Assembly: GCA_934757275.1 (NCBI GenBank) | Contig: CAKVLN010000002.1 | Coordinates: 62,001-126,000 of the forward strand | Direction: 5' to 3' | From: an uncultured Candidatus Melainabacteria bacterium | Lineage (GTDB): Bacteria > Cyanobacteriota > Vampirovibrionia > Gastranaerophilales > Gastranaerophilaceae | DNA length: 64,000 bases | Shown here: positions 43,468 through 53,213 of the stretch, one piece after another | Position numbering within the stretch: the first letter of the stretch is position 1 | How the letters are laid out: each line of letters begins with the position of its first letter | The notes under the pieces: model-generated | What the model saw: only the letters and a program-made list of their open reading frames with translations | Told to the model about the DNA's origin: nothing | Databases searched by the model: none | Translations under genes and position numbers: made by a program

Positions 43468-44087
43468 TGGACGGTGTTGCATCAATTTTAGTAGTAGATG
43501 ATAATCCTAAGTTCTTATCAGACGCATTGCCAATGTATGGTTATGACGTTACGGTTGCAAAGGACGGTTTGGAAGCTCTTAAAATTCTGATGAATAAAAC
43601 GTTTGATATTATACTTTTGGACGTAATGATGCCGAATATGAATGGCTGGGATACATTAAAAGCTATTCGTAGTAATAAAAAAACGCAGTATATTCCTGTT
43701 ATAATGATTACTGCAGTAAGTGAAGATCAAAAGGTTGTTTCAGGACTTAAAATAGGTGCTGATGATTATATTGTTAAGCCATTTATTCTGCCTAACTTGT
43801 TAGCAAGAATTGAAGCAGTGTTAAGACGTTCAAAATGGCAACAAGAAGCAAAACCAAAAACTGAAAAGACTTTGAACCATGATGTTAATATTGATGCTTT
43901 GACACCAAAAGAAAAAGAAGTTTTGGCACTAGTTGCAAAAGGTGCGAGCAACCAAGAAATTGCTGACAAACTATTTGTTCGTGACGTAACTGTAAAAACA
44001 CACTTAAACAGCATTTTTAAAAAACTAAAAGTAACAAACAGAACGCAGGCAGTTTTGCTTGCAATGCAAATGAATTTAATTAGCTAG
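43467..44087 (+). CDS. Second LuxR-type response regulator
   Basis: A 206-aa protein that has a CheY-like receiver (SILVVDDNPKFLSDALPMYG, DIILLDVMMPNMNGWDTLKA, VKPFILPNLLARIEAVLRRS with the conserved K) and a LuxR output domain (IDALTPKEKEVLALVAKGAS, LFVRDVTVKTHLNSIFKKLK). The receiver looks more like the OmpR/PleD type, while the output is GerE type. The ATG overlaps the previous stop (TAATG), so the two regulators are translated together. Having two different response regulators in tandem in one operon is uncommon. Confidence 0.93.
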   Translation: MDGVASILVVDDNPKFLSDALPMYGYDVTVAKDGLEALKILMNKTFDIILLDVMMPNMNGWDTLKAIRSNKKTQYIPVIMITAVSEDQKVVSGLKIGADDYIVKPFILPNLLARIEAVLRRSKWQQEAKPKTEKTLNHDVNIDALTPKEKEVLALVAKGASNQEIADKLFVRDVTVKTHLNSIFKKLKVTNRTQAVLLAMQMNLIS

Positions 44088-44109
44088 AAATATATTGAAA
44101 GGGTAAGAT

Positions 44110-44637
44110 ATGTTATCAAAAGAAGAATTGATTAACTTAATTTCAACAGACGTAAACGCATTTAATAATGAGATTAGTAACTCTAAAAGTGGTGCAGATT
44201 TGAGTGAAACAGATTTCTCAAATATAGAATTAGAAGGTGCAGAATTTTTTAATGTTGATTTAACATCATCTTCTTTTGCTGATTCTCATTTAACAGAAGT
44301 TAAATTTGATGCTTGCGATTTAACCTCAGTTGATTTTACTAGAGCAAATATTGTTGAATGCTCTTTTACTGAATCAGTGTTAAACGGAACTGATTTTAGC
44401 TATTCAAAAGTTGATTATTGTAATTTTTCTGATGCTGATTTAGCTGGAGCTATCTTCCAAGGCGCAGATTTAACTAATTCAGATTTATCTATGGCTGAAA
44501 ATTTGAGTGCCTGCAGATTTGATGAAGAAACCATTTGGCCAGACAATGAATATTTGCCAGAAGATTTTGATTCTAAATATTCATCTGATTTATCATCTTT
44601 GCAAGATGATGATGAATATCAACAATCTGACTACTAG
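44110..44637 (+). CDS. Pentapeptide-repeat protein
   Basis: A 175-aa cytosolic protein. After a 32-residue start, about 18 A(D/N)LxX pentapeptides build a right-handed quadrilateral beta-helix: SETDFSNIELEGAEFFNVDL, TSVDFTRANIVECSFTESVL, ADLAGAIFQGADLTNSDLSM. It ends with FDEETIWPDN, a tail common in cyanobacterial pentapeptide proteins, and an acidic C-terminus. It follows the second regulator by 22 bases (with AAAGGGTAAG) and probably ends the operon. Confidence 0.92.
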   Translation: MLSKEELINLISTDVNAFNNEISNSKSGADLSETDFSNIELEGAEFFNVDLTSSSFADSHLTEVKFDACDLTSVDFTRANIVECSFTESVLNGTDFSYSKVDYCNFSDADLAGAIFQGADLTNSDLSMAENLSACRFDEETIWPDNEYLPEDFDSKYSSDLSSLQDDDEYQQSDY

Positions 44638-44669
44638 TATTTATTGTAACAATACTTTACAATAGATAC

Positions 44670-44698
44670 TTGTAAAATAAATCTTTTTAATGTAGACT
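44670..44698 (+). promoter_or_regulatory. Probable rpmB promoter
   Basis: TTGTAA (44670-44675), 17 bases, TAGACT (44693-44698), 35 bases before the rpmB ATG. Confidence 0.5.
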
Positions 44699-44733
44699 AG
44701 AATTACACTGGTAGAAAGAAGGAAAATAGAACT

Positions 44734-44925
44734 ATGTCAAAACAATGTGAAGTATGCGGTAAAAAACCAATTAAGGCAGCAAAATTAACATTCTCTCATA
44801 AACAAATTACAAAAGTTCAAACTCCTAATTTGCAAGAAATTAGAGTTAACGTAAACGGTCAAACTAAGAGAATGACAGTTTGTACTTCTTGCTTAAAGGC
44901 AGGCAAAGTTCAAAAAGCTGTATAG
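44734..44925 (+). CDS. rpmB: 50S ribosomal protein L28
   Basis: A 63-aa L28. CEVCGKKPIKAAKLTFSHKQ and QEIRVNVNGQTKRMTVCTSC cover the family, with C-x2-C pairs at 5/8 and near 50/53, so this is the zinc-type L28. AAGAAGGAAA precedes the ATG. It is a single-gene unit with its own terminator. Confidence 0.96.
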   Translation: MSKQCEVCGKKPIKAAKLTFSHKQITKVQTPNLQEIRVNVNGQTKRMTVCTSCLKAGKVQKAV

Positions 44926-44942
44926 TTTTTTAGCAAAGTTTT

Positions 44943-44982
44943 AAAAATAACGCTTGGGTTCATCTTGAGCGTTATTTTTTTG
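44943..44982 (+). terminator. Terminator after rpmB
   Basis: AAATAACGCT (44945-44954) pairs with AGCGTTATTT (44968-44977), then a run of T. Confidence 0.9.
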
Positions 44983-45025
44983 TTCTAAATGTTAAGTTTT
45001 GTAACAAATAAAAGCCTTTGTGAAA

Positions 45026-45061
45026 TTGACCTTTTTTTAAATACTTTATATATATGTAAGA
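45026..45061 (+). promoter_or_regulatory. Member of the ACTTTATATATATGTAAG promoter family (type example)
   Basis: TTGACC (45026-45031), 17 bases, TATATA (45049-45054) within ACTTTATATATATGTAAG. Sequence identity with the promoter before 55280 stretches from TTTTGTAACAAA upstream through TGAAATTGA to GTAAGAT. Confidence 0.7.
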
Positions 45062-45081
45062 TTTAAAAAAGGTATAAGAAG

Positions 45082-45513
45082 ATGGCAAACACTGGAGCAT
45101 TATTAGGAAATTTATTAAATACTAACGCAGATATCAACTACTATACTCAACAATCTATTTTCTGGAATGCTAAGTATGAAGCTAATAGCGCAAAACTTGA
45201 AAAGCAAACTCAATATGAAGCTAAATGGGAAAGTGCTTTCGATTCAGCTATTGACAATACAAGAGAACTTAAAGCAGGCGGTGTTACAATTTGTGAAGGT
45301 AACAAAAATGAAATGCTTGCAGATAAATATGCACACGCAAAAGTTAAACAATATGATGAAGAATTATCACTTGAATTAGCGGATTTAGACATTGAATATG
45401 ATACAATGAAAACTATGTATGACACAATGTTAGAAGAATTAAGAGCACAAAAAGAAACAGAAAAATCTGCAACTTCTACAGCTGCTCAAGATACTGGTTT
45501 ATTACAATCATAA
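45082..45513 (+). CDS. Unknown small helical protein
   Basis: A 143-aa protein with no recognised domain, signal peptide or membrane helix. It is acidic and mostly helical: NADINYYTQQSIFWNAKYEA, NSAKLEKQTQYEAKWESAFD, ELSLELADLDIEYDTMKTMY, consistent with coiled coil. A weak Shine-Dalgarno (AAAAAAGG) is 15 bases upstream. The promoter resembles those of 54984 and 55554, other unknown genes. The helical-bundle pattern recalls small proteins of secretion systems or filaments, but no evidence goes beyond shape. Confidence 0.75.
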   Translation: MANTGALLGNLLNTNADINYYTQQSIFWNAKYEANSAKLEKQTQYEAKWESAFDSAIDNTRELKAGGVTICEGNKNEMLADKYAHAKVKQYDEELSLELADLDIEYDTMKTMYDTMLEELRAQKETEKSATSTAAQDTGLLQS

Positions 45514-45544
45514 GATTAGGGCAAGGGCTTCGCCCTCCTTAATC
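45514..45544. terminator. Bidirectional hairpin between 45082 gene and folD
   Basis: AGGGC (45524-45528) pairs with GCCCT (45532-45536) and GATTA with TAATC outside; it lies between convergent stops. Confidence 0.6.
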
Positions 45545-46364
45545 AATAAACCTTTGAAGCATTGTACATTAAAGACGCTATAGTCATCGGTCCAACTCCC
45601 CCTGGAACTGGAGAAATAAAACCACAAGTTGGTGATACGAAATCAAAATCAACATCACCTGTCAATTTGCCGTTGGCATCTCTAAATATTCCAACGTCAA
45701 CTACACAAGAATTTTTCTTAACCATCTTACATCTTACAATCTTTTTACCAACCGCAGATATTACAATATCAGCGGTTTTTATTTTATCTTGAATATTATT
45801 AGTGTAAGAATGGCACATAGTAACAGTTGCGTTACGTCTTAAAAGCATTTGTGCCATAGGTCGACCTACGATATTAGAACGTCCTACAACAACAGCCTCT
45901 TTTCCTTCTATAGGAATTTTATACTCGTCTAAAAGCATCATAATTCCTTGAGGAGTCGCAGGATAAAAATAAGGTTCTAAACCGATTACTAACTTACCAA
46001 CATTTTCTGGAGTAAAGCCATCGACATCTTTTTTAGGTGATATTGCTAAGATAACCTTGTTTTTATCAATATGTTTTGGTAGCGGTAACTGAACCAAAAT
46101 TCCTGTTACTTCACTATCCTCATTAAGTTTTTTAATTGTTGATAACAATTCTTCTTCAGTTGTATCAACCCCCATATTTATAACAGTAGATTTAATACCA
46201 ACCTTCTCTGCCGCCTTCTTTTTATTATTAACATAAATTTGGCTTGCTGAATTATCACCTACTAAAATTACAACAAGATGTGGCTGCTTTTCTAATGTTG
46301 CAACCTTTGCATTTACTTGTTCTAATATTTTTAAAGATACTTTTTTGCCATCTAATATTATCAT
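45543..46364 (-). CDS. folD: Methylenetetrahydrofolate dehydrogenase / cyclohydrolase
   Basis: Bifunctional one-carbon enzyme (NADP-dependent 5,10-CH2-THF to 5,10-CH-THF to 10-CHO-THF). At 273 aa normal length. Characteristic: LVVILVGDNSASQIYVNNKK with the catalytic Lys in YVNNKKKAAEKVGI, LVQLPLPKHIDKNKVILAIS, PKKDVDGFTPENVGKL, VVGRSNIVGRPMAQMLLRRN and FISPVPGGVGPMTIASLMYN. The first four bases overlap the end of the CooC-like ATPase gene. Confidence 0.97.
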   Translation of the reverse strand: MIILDGKKVSLKILEQVNAKVATLEKQPHLVVILVGDNSASQIYVNNKKKAAEKVGIKSTVINMGVDTTEEELLSTIKKLNEDSEVTGILVQLPLPKHIDKNKVILAISPKKDVDGFTPENVGKLVIGLEPYFYPATPQGIMMLLDEYKIPIEGKEAVVVGRSNIVGRPMAQMLLRRNATVTMCHSYTNNIQDKIKTADIVISAVGKKIVRCKMVKKNSCVVDVGIFRDANGKLTGDVDFDFVSPTCGFISPVPGGVGPMTIASLMYNASKVY

Positions 46365-47113
46365 CTGTTCTCCTGTGGCAAATTTAATCTAAAATAGAAT
46401 TGATTTAGCGCCTCTACAACGATTTCTGATTTTCTATCCACTGTGCCACTTGCTAAGTTTTCATCAAACGGAATACTACCTAAAACTTCTACGTCAGCCG
46501 TTTTAAGTTGTTCAGAAATTGCATTCAAATCTTCGTTTTTAACCTTGTTGATTACAACGCCCATTTGTCCGCCAACAGCGTATTTAGCCGAAAATTCGCT
46601 TATACGTTTTGCCAAATGGATTGAATCAACCGTTGGGTTTGCAACCACAAGAGTTAAATCAATATCAGTATCCACCAATTGGTTCAAGTATTTTAAATCA
46701 AATTCGCAATCAAAAAGCACGAAATCATATCGTTCAATTAATTTTTGGCAAGCATCATTAATTTGACCTGTAATTGGACATCTACAATCTTTTGCGCCAA
46801 CAAACCACGAAACAATAATGTCAACATTCTCGTTCAAAGGTTCAATGATATCTTCCATTGCCCACTCTACGTATTCATGCTTTGACATACCTTCCGGAAT
46901 ACCTGTTTTATACTCGTGTTTTCCACTTCTAATACCATAAATAGTATTTCTTATATCAAGTCCAAAAGAATGTCCTAACTCGCCAGTCAAATCATTATCG
47001 AACAACAAAATAGACTTTTCTGGAAAGTTTTTTTGTAAAACTTCTAAAAAAGCTTTTGTTAATGTTGTTTTTCCGCTTCCGCTCTTGCCTGTAATTGCTA
47101 TTTTAATTGCCAA
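46361..47113 (-). CDS. CooC/MinD-type deviant-Walker ATPase
   Basis: SIMIBI-class ATPase of 250 aa. N-terminal AIKIAITGKSGSGKTTLTKA has the deviant Walker A lysine (GKSGSGKT), DFVLFDCEFDLKYLNQLVDT replaces the usual D-x-P-x switch II, and VVANPTVDSIHLAKRISEFS is typical of CooC-like proteins; a middle segment has a Cys pair, AKDCRCPITG. CooC proteins load nickel into CO dehydrogenase/acetyl-CoA synthase; the direct overlap with folD (4 bases) suggests a one-carbon-metabolism context, which is inference. No CODH gene is present here. Confidence 0.83.
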   Translation of the reverse strand: MAIKIAITGKSGSGKTTLTKAFLEVLQKNFPEKSILLFDNDLTGELGHSFGLDIRNTIYGIRSGKHEYKTGIPEGMSKHEYVEWAMEDIIEPLNENVDIIVSWFVGAKDCRCPITGQINDACQKLIERYDFVLFDCEFDLKYLNQLVDTDIDLTLVVANPTVDSIHLAKRISEFSAKYAVGGQMGVVINKVKNEDLNAISEQLKTADVEVLGSIPFDENLASGTVDRKSEIVVEALNQFYFRLNLPQENR

Positions 47114-47175
47114 AATATTAACCTCTTTTAGTCCATTCTACCATGAACATAAGGCAGGTTGAACAAAATCACGTT

Positions 47176-48627
47176 TTACGATTTTTTCTTGTTCTTTGTT
47201 TTAGTTTTAGCGTTTTTGTTAAGCTCAACTTCACCATTAGCAAGATTTTTACCAATAACTTTTTCTAACGTTGCACGAGCAGTATTGTATTCATACATTG
47301 TTTGGTAGTAAGTTAATTGAGCGTTTTGGTACTGAACTTGAGCCTCTTTCAATTCAATTGGATTACCAACACCAACTTTATATCTACCATAAGAAAGTTC
47401 ATAGTTTTCTTTAGCCTGTTTCATACCTAAGAAAGCTACAGGAATTTTGTTCTTCTTCTCTTTCAAAGAGAAATACGATTCTTGAACCTCATAGTAAATA
47501 TTATTCTTTGTATTAATAGCATTCGCTTGTTCTTTTGAATGAAGAGCTTTTGCTTCTTTAATTTCGTTTTTAATCAACATTCCGTTAATTGTAGGGAAAT
47601 TTAAGTATCCACCAAAATTATAACCGTAGTTAGAAGCTGGAGTTCTACCACCAACTTGGAATTGACCTTCAACGCTCAACTGTGGGAAATATGATTTTTT
47701 AACCAGTTTAACATTTTGTCTAGCTTCTTCTACCTTAACTTCTGCCAATTGGAACTCCGGACGTGATTCTTGAGCAATTTTTATTGCCGCTTCCAAACTA
47801 ACATCACAAGGCTCATATCTTAGATTTTCACTAATTTTATATTTATTAAAATAAGGTAAACCCATTGTATTATTAAGTTTTGCCATTGCAATATCAACTG
47901 CATTTTCGGCCTGAATCAATGTTAATTTAGCATTAGACAAATTAACTTCTGCTATTGTTACATCAACCTTTGGCTTTGTACCAACTGTATAGAAAGCTTT
48001 TGCCTGATCATAAAACGCTGCATATTTTGCGACCATATCTTCAGCAACCTTCTTAGCTTCAATTGCATATTGAAGATTGTAGTAAGCTTGTTTTACTTGA
48101 CAAATTACATCGTTAACAGTTCCTGTTAATGTTATTTTATAACCTTGATTATCCAATTTTCTTATTGTTACTTGGTTTTGGGTTACACCGAAATCATAAA
48201 GCATTTGTGATGCACTAATTTGACCTAATACGAAGTAGTTAAACACCAAGTTTTGTCTGAATACATCTGACAATTGAAGTTGTCTGATTCTAGTGTATCC
48301 TGTTTGCCAACCAAATTGTGGGAAATAAGACGCCCATGCCTGTCTAATTCTATAATCAGAAGCAAACACATCTTGCATTGCAGCCTGTATTCTAGGGTTG
48401 TTACCTAATGCGAATTTCAAACATTCTTCAAGCGAAATATCAATTGTATTCTCTACCCCGCCTTTTATAACTGCTACATCGTCAGCCTTTGGTTCAACAT
48501 CTTTGCTATCTGGGTACTCTTCTTGTTTTAGTTGATTGCCCAAATCGTCTTTATGCCAGAAAGCTGCATAAGAAGGTATTTGTGTAAGGAATTGAAGTAT
48601 TAAGAACGTAGCTAATAGTTTTTTCAT
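47176..48627 (-). CDS. TolC-family outer-membrane channel protein
   Basis: A 483-aa outer-membrane efflux protein with a signal peptide ([20 protein letters not shown]) and the OEP architecture of two repeats of paired helices and strands: ISLEECLKFALGNNPRIQAA, VTIAEVNLSNAKLTLIQAEN in the first, EAAIKIAQESRPEFQLAEVK and YGRYKVGVGNPIELKEAQVQ in the second. The C-terminus is Lys/Asn-rich. It starts on the last base of the RND pump gene, completing a tripartite operon. Confidence 0.94.
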   Translation of the reverse strand: MKKLLATFLILQFLTQIPSYAAFWHKDDLGNQLKQEEYPDSKDVEPKADDVAVIKGGVENTIDISLEECLKFALGNNPRIQAAMQDVFASDYRIRQAWASYFPQFGWQTGYTRIRQLQLSDVFRQNLVFNYFVLGQISASQMLYDFGVTQNQVTIRKLDNQGYKITLTGTVNDVICQVKQAYYNLQYAIEAKKVAEDMVAKYAAFYDQAKAFYTVGTKPKVDVTIAEVNLSNAKLTLIQAENAVDIAMAKLNNTMGLPYFNKYKISENLRYEPCDVSLEAAIKIAQESRPEFQLAEVKVEEARQNVKLVKKSYFPQLSVEGQFQVGGRTPASNYGYNFGGYLNFPTINGMLIKNEIKEAKALHSKEQANAINTKNNIYYEVQESYFSLKEKKNKIPVAFLGMKQAKENYELSYGRYKVGVGNPIELKEAQVQYQNAQLTYYQTMYEYNTARATLEKVIGKNLANGEVELNKNAKTKTKNKKKS

Positions 48628-51600
48628 TATACTCTACCTTCCTTCTTATTTTTCATATATGTCGCAAATTTTTCTTTCATTACATGAATCATAACAAAAA
48701 ATGCAGGAACTAAGATACTACCCAAGAAGGCAACTGCTATCATACCACCGAACACAGAAACACCGATTGAGTGACGGCTACCGGCACCCGCACCCTTTGC
48801 AAATACAAGTGGTAACAAACCTAAAATAAACGCAATGTTTGTCATCATAACCGCTCTGAAACGAAGTTTGGCGGCTTGCATCGCAGCATCAATAAAGTTC
48901 AAGCCCTCTTTTTCCATTGCATCTTTAGCAAATTCTACAATCAAGATGGCTTGCTTAGTACTTAAACCAATCAACATTACCAAACCAACCTGCGCATAAA
49001 TATCAAGTGACAAGCCAGAAACGTATTGGAAGAACAATGCACCTAAAAGAGCAACCGGCGAAATCAAAAGTACAGCAATTGGTAATGTCCAACTTTCGTA
49101 TAACGCTACAAGGAACAAATAAACGAAAGTCAACGCCATTGCCAAAATTGGTCCAATTTGACCTGCAGATTTTTGTTCCTGTAAAGATGTACCTGACCAA
49201 GCATAGTCCATATCGTTAGGTAAAACTTTATCAGAGATTTCTGACATTGCCTTCATCGCATCACCTGAACTTACACCGCTTGCAGGGTTGCCGTTTATGG
49301 TAATAGCAGAATACATGTTAAAACGAGAGAGCATATAAGGTCCAACTATGTTTTCTGTTGTAATAACAGAAGATATCGGCAACATTTTCCCAGTATTATT
49401 TCTAACGTAAATCTTACTTAAATCACCTAGAGTTTCACGATAAGGAGCATCAGCCTGCATATACACACGATAAACTCTACCAAACTTGTTAAAGTCGTTT
49501 ACATAAGTTGCACCAAACTGAGCAGCTAATGTGCTATAAATTTCTGTTATAGGAACACCTTGAGCCAAAGCTTTTTCTTCATTAATTTTAACAACAACTT
49601 GTGGAAGTGAAGAGGTGTATGAAGTGTACAAACTTGAAAATGCAGAATCTTGTCTAGCAACTTGTAATAAAGACTGAACTTGTGCAAACAATTCGTCCGC
49701 AGTTCTATCACCCTTATCAAGAAGTTGATATTCAAAACCGCCATACATACCCATGCCAGAAATAGCAGGTGGCTGAGATACAAACGAAGTAGCCTCAGGA
49801 TATTTTGATGCAATTGCATTTGCTTGAGCAGTAATATTGCGTATAGACAATTTTGAAGATTTTCTTTTTGACCAAGGTTCTAATTTTAGAATCATAAATG
49901 CTGAGTTTTCACCCTTCATACCGTTAATTTGCATAATAGATTCAACCCCTTGAATATCAGCAAACTCTCTTGCCATTTTATGCACAACATTAGAAGTTCT
50001 AGTAAGAGTTGCACCGTCCTGTAATTGAACCATTACAAATAATGCACCTCTATCTTCATCAGGCAAAAAGCCTGTCGGAGTTAATTTAAACATAATAAAT
50101 ATTGCAAAAATAACGCCAATAAGAACTCTTAAAGTCTTTTTGGGTGAAGCAACAAAATAATGTACGGTTTCTAAATATTTTGCCCTTACGCCATTAAACC
50201 AATCTTCAAATTTCTGAATAAATTCAAAATCAGTTTTCTCTTCACCTGATTTTAAAATAATAGAACAAAGAGCAGGGGATAAGGTTAAAGCTACTACCGT
50301 TGATAAACCGATAGAAGTTGCAATACATACTGCAAATTGTCTGTACATTTGTCCTGTAATACCACTCATAAAGGAAACTGGTACAAATACTGCCATCAAT
50401 ACTAGTGAAGTCGCTACAACTGCACCAAATACTTCCTTCATGGTAATTTCTGTTGCATCTTTTGGAGTTTTACCCTCTTGAATGTGTCGCTGGGTATTTT
50501 CAAGCACTACAATAGCATCGTCAACAACCAGACCTACTGCCAAAACCAAACCAAATAAGATTAAAAGGTTTATAGAAAATCCCATAAGTGCCATAAAGAT
50601 AAATACACCAATCAAAGAAACTGGAATCGCACAGAAAGGAATAAACGCAGCTCTAGCAGTACCTAAGAACAAATACGTTACCGCACTAACAAGAGCAATC
50701 GCTAAAACAATCGCACTTACAACCTCGTGAATAGATTCTCTTACAAACTCAGTTGTATCATAGTGCGTTGAATAATCCATATCAGTAGGGAATTTCTTAC
50801 TCAAAGTTTTCATTTTCTTTTGAATTTGATTAACCAAATCAATTGTATTTGCTTCTGGTAATTGAGAAATCGAAATAATTGCAACATCACTATCACCAAC
50901 CGAAACTGTAGAAGAATAGTTTTCAGCTCCCAACTCAACACGAGCAACATCTTTAAGTTTTACATTAGAACCATCTCTATTTGATTTAATAACAATGTTC
51001 TCGAACTCTTCAACGTTCTTTAAACGTCCTTTTGTTCTCAAAGTAAACTTCATTACCTGTGGGTTTTCCATCGGTTCTACACCAATGTTACCTGCTGGTG
51101 ATTGCGTGTTTTGAGAAGTAATTGCGCTATTAATATCACTCGTAGAAATTCCCAAACTTGCCATTTTATCAGGCTTTAACCAAACTCTCATAGAATAGTC
51201 GCCTGCACCAAAGATTTGAACTTGACCACAACCTTTTGTACGAGCAAGTTCATCTTTTAGATACAACGTCGCATAGTTTGCTAAGAATAACGAATTATAA
51301 GTTTTATTAGGTGAAGAAAGTGCCAAATACAAGCAACCAGCACCACCCGTTGATTTCTTTACAGTCAAACCATAACGCTTAACCTCTTCTGGCAATCTGG
51401 GCTGCACGAGTTGCAGCTGGTTCTGAACGTTTACCAGTGCCATATCCGGATCAGCACCAACATCAAAATACAAAGTCAACTGATATGAACCATTCTTTGA
51501 TTCTGATGACATATATAACATGTCTTCAATGCCGTTTAATTGAAGTTCAACTGGAGCTGCAATTGTTGATGCTATTACATCAGAACTCGCCCCGCTATAT

Positions 51601-51746
51601 GTTGCGTTTACAATAACTTGCGGTGGTGTAATTGACGGATATTCTTCCAAAGGAAGTGTCGTCAGTGATATAAGACCTGCCAATATAATTCCTAATGAAA
51701 TTACTATTGCTAATTTTGGTCGTTTAATAAATAAATTGCCTGCCAT
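48627..51746 (-). CDS. RND-family efflux pump inner-membrane permease (AcrB/HAE1 type)
   Basis: A 1039-aa proton-coupled multidrug exporter of the HAE1 family with 12 transmembrane helices and two periplasmic loops. Seen: N-terminal [60 protein letters not shown] with the proton-relay Asp pair, [36 protein letters not shown] and [20 protein letters not shown], typical of AcrB relatives. Overlaps neighbours on each side by one base. Confidence 0.97.
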   Translation of the reverse strand: MAGNLFIKRPKLAIVISLGIILAGLISLTTLPLEEYPSITPPQVIVNATYSGASSDVIASTIAAPVELQLNGIEDMLYMSSESKNGSYQLTLYFDVGADPDMALVNVQNQLQLVQPRLPEEVKRYGLTVKKSTGGAGCLYLALSSPNKTYNSLFLANYATLYLKDELARTKGCGQVQIFGAGDYSMRVWLKPDKMASLGISTSDINSAITSQNTQSPAGNIGVEPMENPQVMKFTLRTKGRLKNVEEFENIVIKSNRDGSNVKLKDVARVELGAENYSSTVSVGDSDVAIISISQLPEANTIDLVNQIQKKMKTLSKKFPTDMDYSTHYDTTEFVRESIHEVVSAIVLAIALVSAVTYLFLGTARAAFIPFCAIPVSLIGVFIFMALMGFSINLLILFGLVLAVGLVVDDAIVVLENTQRHIQEGKTPKDATEITMKEVFGAVVATSLVLMAVFVPVSFMSGITGQMYRQFAVCIATSIGLSTVVALTLSPALCSIILKSGEEKTDFEFIQKFEDWFNGVRAKYLETVHYFVASPKKTLRVLIGVIFAIFIMFKLTPTGFLPDEDRGALFVMVQLQDGATLTRTSNVVHKMAREFADIQGVESIMQINGMKGENSAFMILKLEPWSKRKSSKLSIRNITAQANAIASKYPEATSFVSQPPAISGMGMYGGFEYQLLDKGDRTADELFAQVQSLLQVARQDSAFSSLYTSYTSSLPQVVVKINEEKALAQGVPITEIYSTLAAQFGATYVNDFNKFGRVYRVYMQADAPYRETLGDLSKIYVRNNTGKMLPISSVITTENIVGPYMLSRFNMYSAITINGNPASGVSSGDAMKAMSEISDKVLPNDMDYAWSGTSLQEQKSAGQIGPILAMALTFVYLFLVALYESWTLPIAVLLISPVALLGALFFQYVSGLSLDIYAQVGLVMLIGLSTKQAILIVEFAKDAMEKEGLNFIDAAMQAAKLRFRAVMMTNIAFILGLLPLVFAKGAGAGSRHSIGVSVFGGMIAVAFLGSILVPAFFVMIHVMKEKFATYMKNKKEGRV

Positions 51747-52957
51747 TATTTCCCTTTAACTAGTCTTTTAACTTTATTAATCACTCTTGTAAAAACATTT
51801 GGTTTCTTTTGTGAAGCTTGTTCAGAAACGTCAACAACTTTGTCTACTATTCTAACAGGTTTGCCTGTAACAACCTTTTGAATACCGCCTGTAATAATTC
51901 TATCTCCTACCTTTACGCCAGAAGATACAAGCCATTTGCCATTTTCTTCACCCATTGTTTTAATATAAGTCATTCTAGGAAGATTGTCTTTATCTAATAC
52001 ATAAACATATCTACCTTCTTGGTTTTCCATAGTTGCTTCTTGTGGAACCGTTGGTACTTTATCCTTGTTTTTAGTATATAGAATTACTCTACCAAAATCG
52101 CCTTGAATTAAAGAGTCATCAGGATTTGGGAAAGTTGCTCTCATCGTAATAGTACCCGTTGAATCATCGATTTTGTTATCGTGGAAATCTTGAATACCTT
52201 TGAACTTATACTTTTCACCAGAGCTAAAAATGAACTCAACATCACGATTTACATTAGCAGTTTTATCAATTCTTACAAGCTCTGCATAATCTTTTGATTC
52301 CAATGGGAAGGTTATATACATTGGCTCTGAACTGTTAATAGTAGTTAAAGCTCCACTATTCATTGATACATAGTTACCAACCGTTACAGAAATTATACCT
52401 ACACGTCCGTTAACTGGTGATTTAACCTTTGTATAACCTAAATTTCTTTGAGTATCACGATATGCACTCTCTGCATTTGCGACCTGTGCTCTAAAAGCAT
52501 CTCTTTGAGATAAAATACTATCATAATCTGAACGAGCAACATAATCTTGTTGCACAAGCTCTTTATAACGTTTAAGCTGCTTGTCATAATAAGCATATTG
52601 AGATTTAGCGTTATCTAAATTTGCTTTAGCCTTACTAGCTGCAAATTGATATTCTTGAGGTTCTATCTCAAACAATAATTGACCTGCTTTTACATAATCA
52701 CCTTCTTTAAAGTAGCTTTTTGTAAGATATCCGCTTATACGAGCCAAAACATCAACTCTATATTTAGCTGCAACTCTCGCAGTGGCAGTAAATTGGCGTT
52801 GCACTTCTTCCGCTCCGACTTCAGCAATAGTAACCGCTGGAGTTCCCATCATCGCACGTTGTTTTGCAGTTTTAATCTTGTCTAGATTTGACAATAACAT
52901 TCTACCTAAAATTAGTACAAGCACCACAAAAATAATGATTATAATATTTTTTCTCAT
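51746..52957 (-). CDS. RND efflux periplasmic adaptor (AcrA/MexA type)
   Basis: Membrane-fusion protein of 403 aa with an N-terminal membrane helix ([20 protein letters not shown]) instead of a lipobox, a biotinyl-lipoyl-like domain ([20 protein letters not shown]), a helical hairpin ([20 protein letters not shown]), beta-barrel domain ([20 protein letters not shown]) and membrane-proximal domain ([20 protein letters not shown]). It is the first gene of the adaptor-pump-channel operon. No adjacent TetR- or MarR-type regulator is seen. Confidence 0.95.
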   Translation of the reverse strand: MRKNIIIIIFVVLVLILGRMLLSNLDKIKTAKQRAMMGTPAVTIAEVGAEEVQRQFTATARVAAKYRVDVLARISGYLTKSYFKEGDYVKAGQLLFEIEPQEYQFAASKAKANLDNAKSQYAYYDKQLKRYKELVQQDYVARSDYDSILSQRDAFRAQVANAESAYRDTQRNLGYTKVKSPVNGRVGIISVTVGNYVSMNSGALTTINSSEPMYITFPLESKDYAELVRIDKTANVNRDVEFIFSSGEKYKFKGIQDFHDNKIDDSTGTITMRATFPNPDDSLIQGDFGRVILYTKNKDKVPTVPQEATMENQEGRYVYVLDKDNLPRMTYIKTMGEENGKWLVSSGVKVGDRIITGGIQKVVTGKPVRIVDKVVDVSEQASQKKPNVFTRVINKVKRLVKGK

Positions 52958-53118
52958 TCTCTCTCCATTAAAATTGTCTGGTTTACATATCCTCTTATTA
53001 TTCTACTATAAAAAAGCAATAAAATTCTATGTTTAAGTTTAAACACAATTTTAACAAAAAGATTATTGTAAATCAAGAAGTCAGTTGGGGGAAGATTTTT
53101 TGCGCAAATTGCGTTAGC

Positions 53119-53186
53119 AACCTCCATGATTAGGGAGGTCGCAGACGTTGACGAGCGTAAGCGAGTCTTACGAATGCGGGTGGGTA
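53119..53186. repeat. Dispersed repeat TACCCACCCGCATTCGTA family (copy B)
   Basis: Minus strand of this segment reads TACCCACCCGCATTCGTA, about 25 variable bases with GCTTACGCTCGTCAACG, then TGCGACCTCCCTAATC and ATGGAGGTT. It is copy A (10502-10567) in the opposite orientation. Confidence 0.75.
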
Positions 53187-53213
53187 GCAGTCAATAGAAA
53201 ATTAGAGGGCGAG

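Noticed and set aside
48627-52957. Heavy-metal (CusA-type) efflux assignment for the RND operon
   Set aside because: The permease motifs fit the HAE1 multidrug group better, and the adaptor lacks His/Met-rich metal-binding segments; specificity left open.
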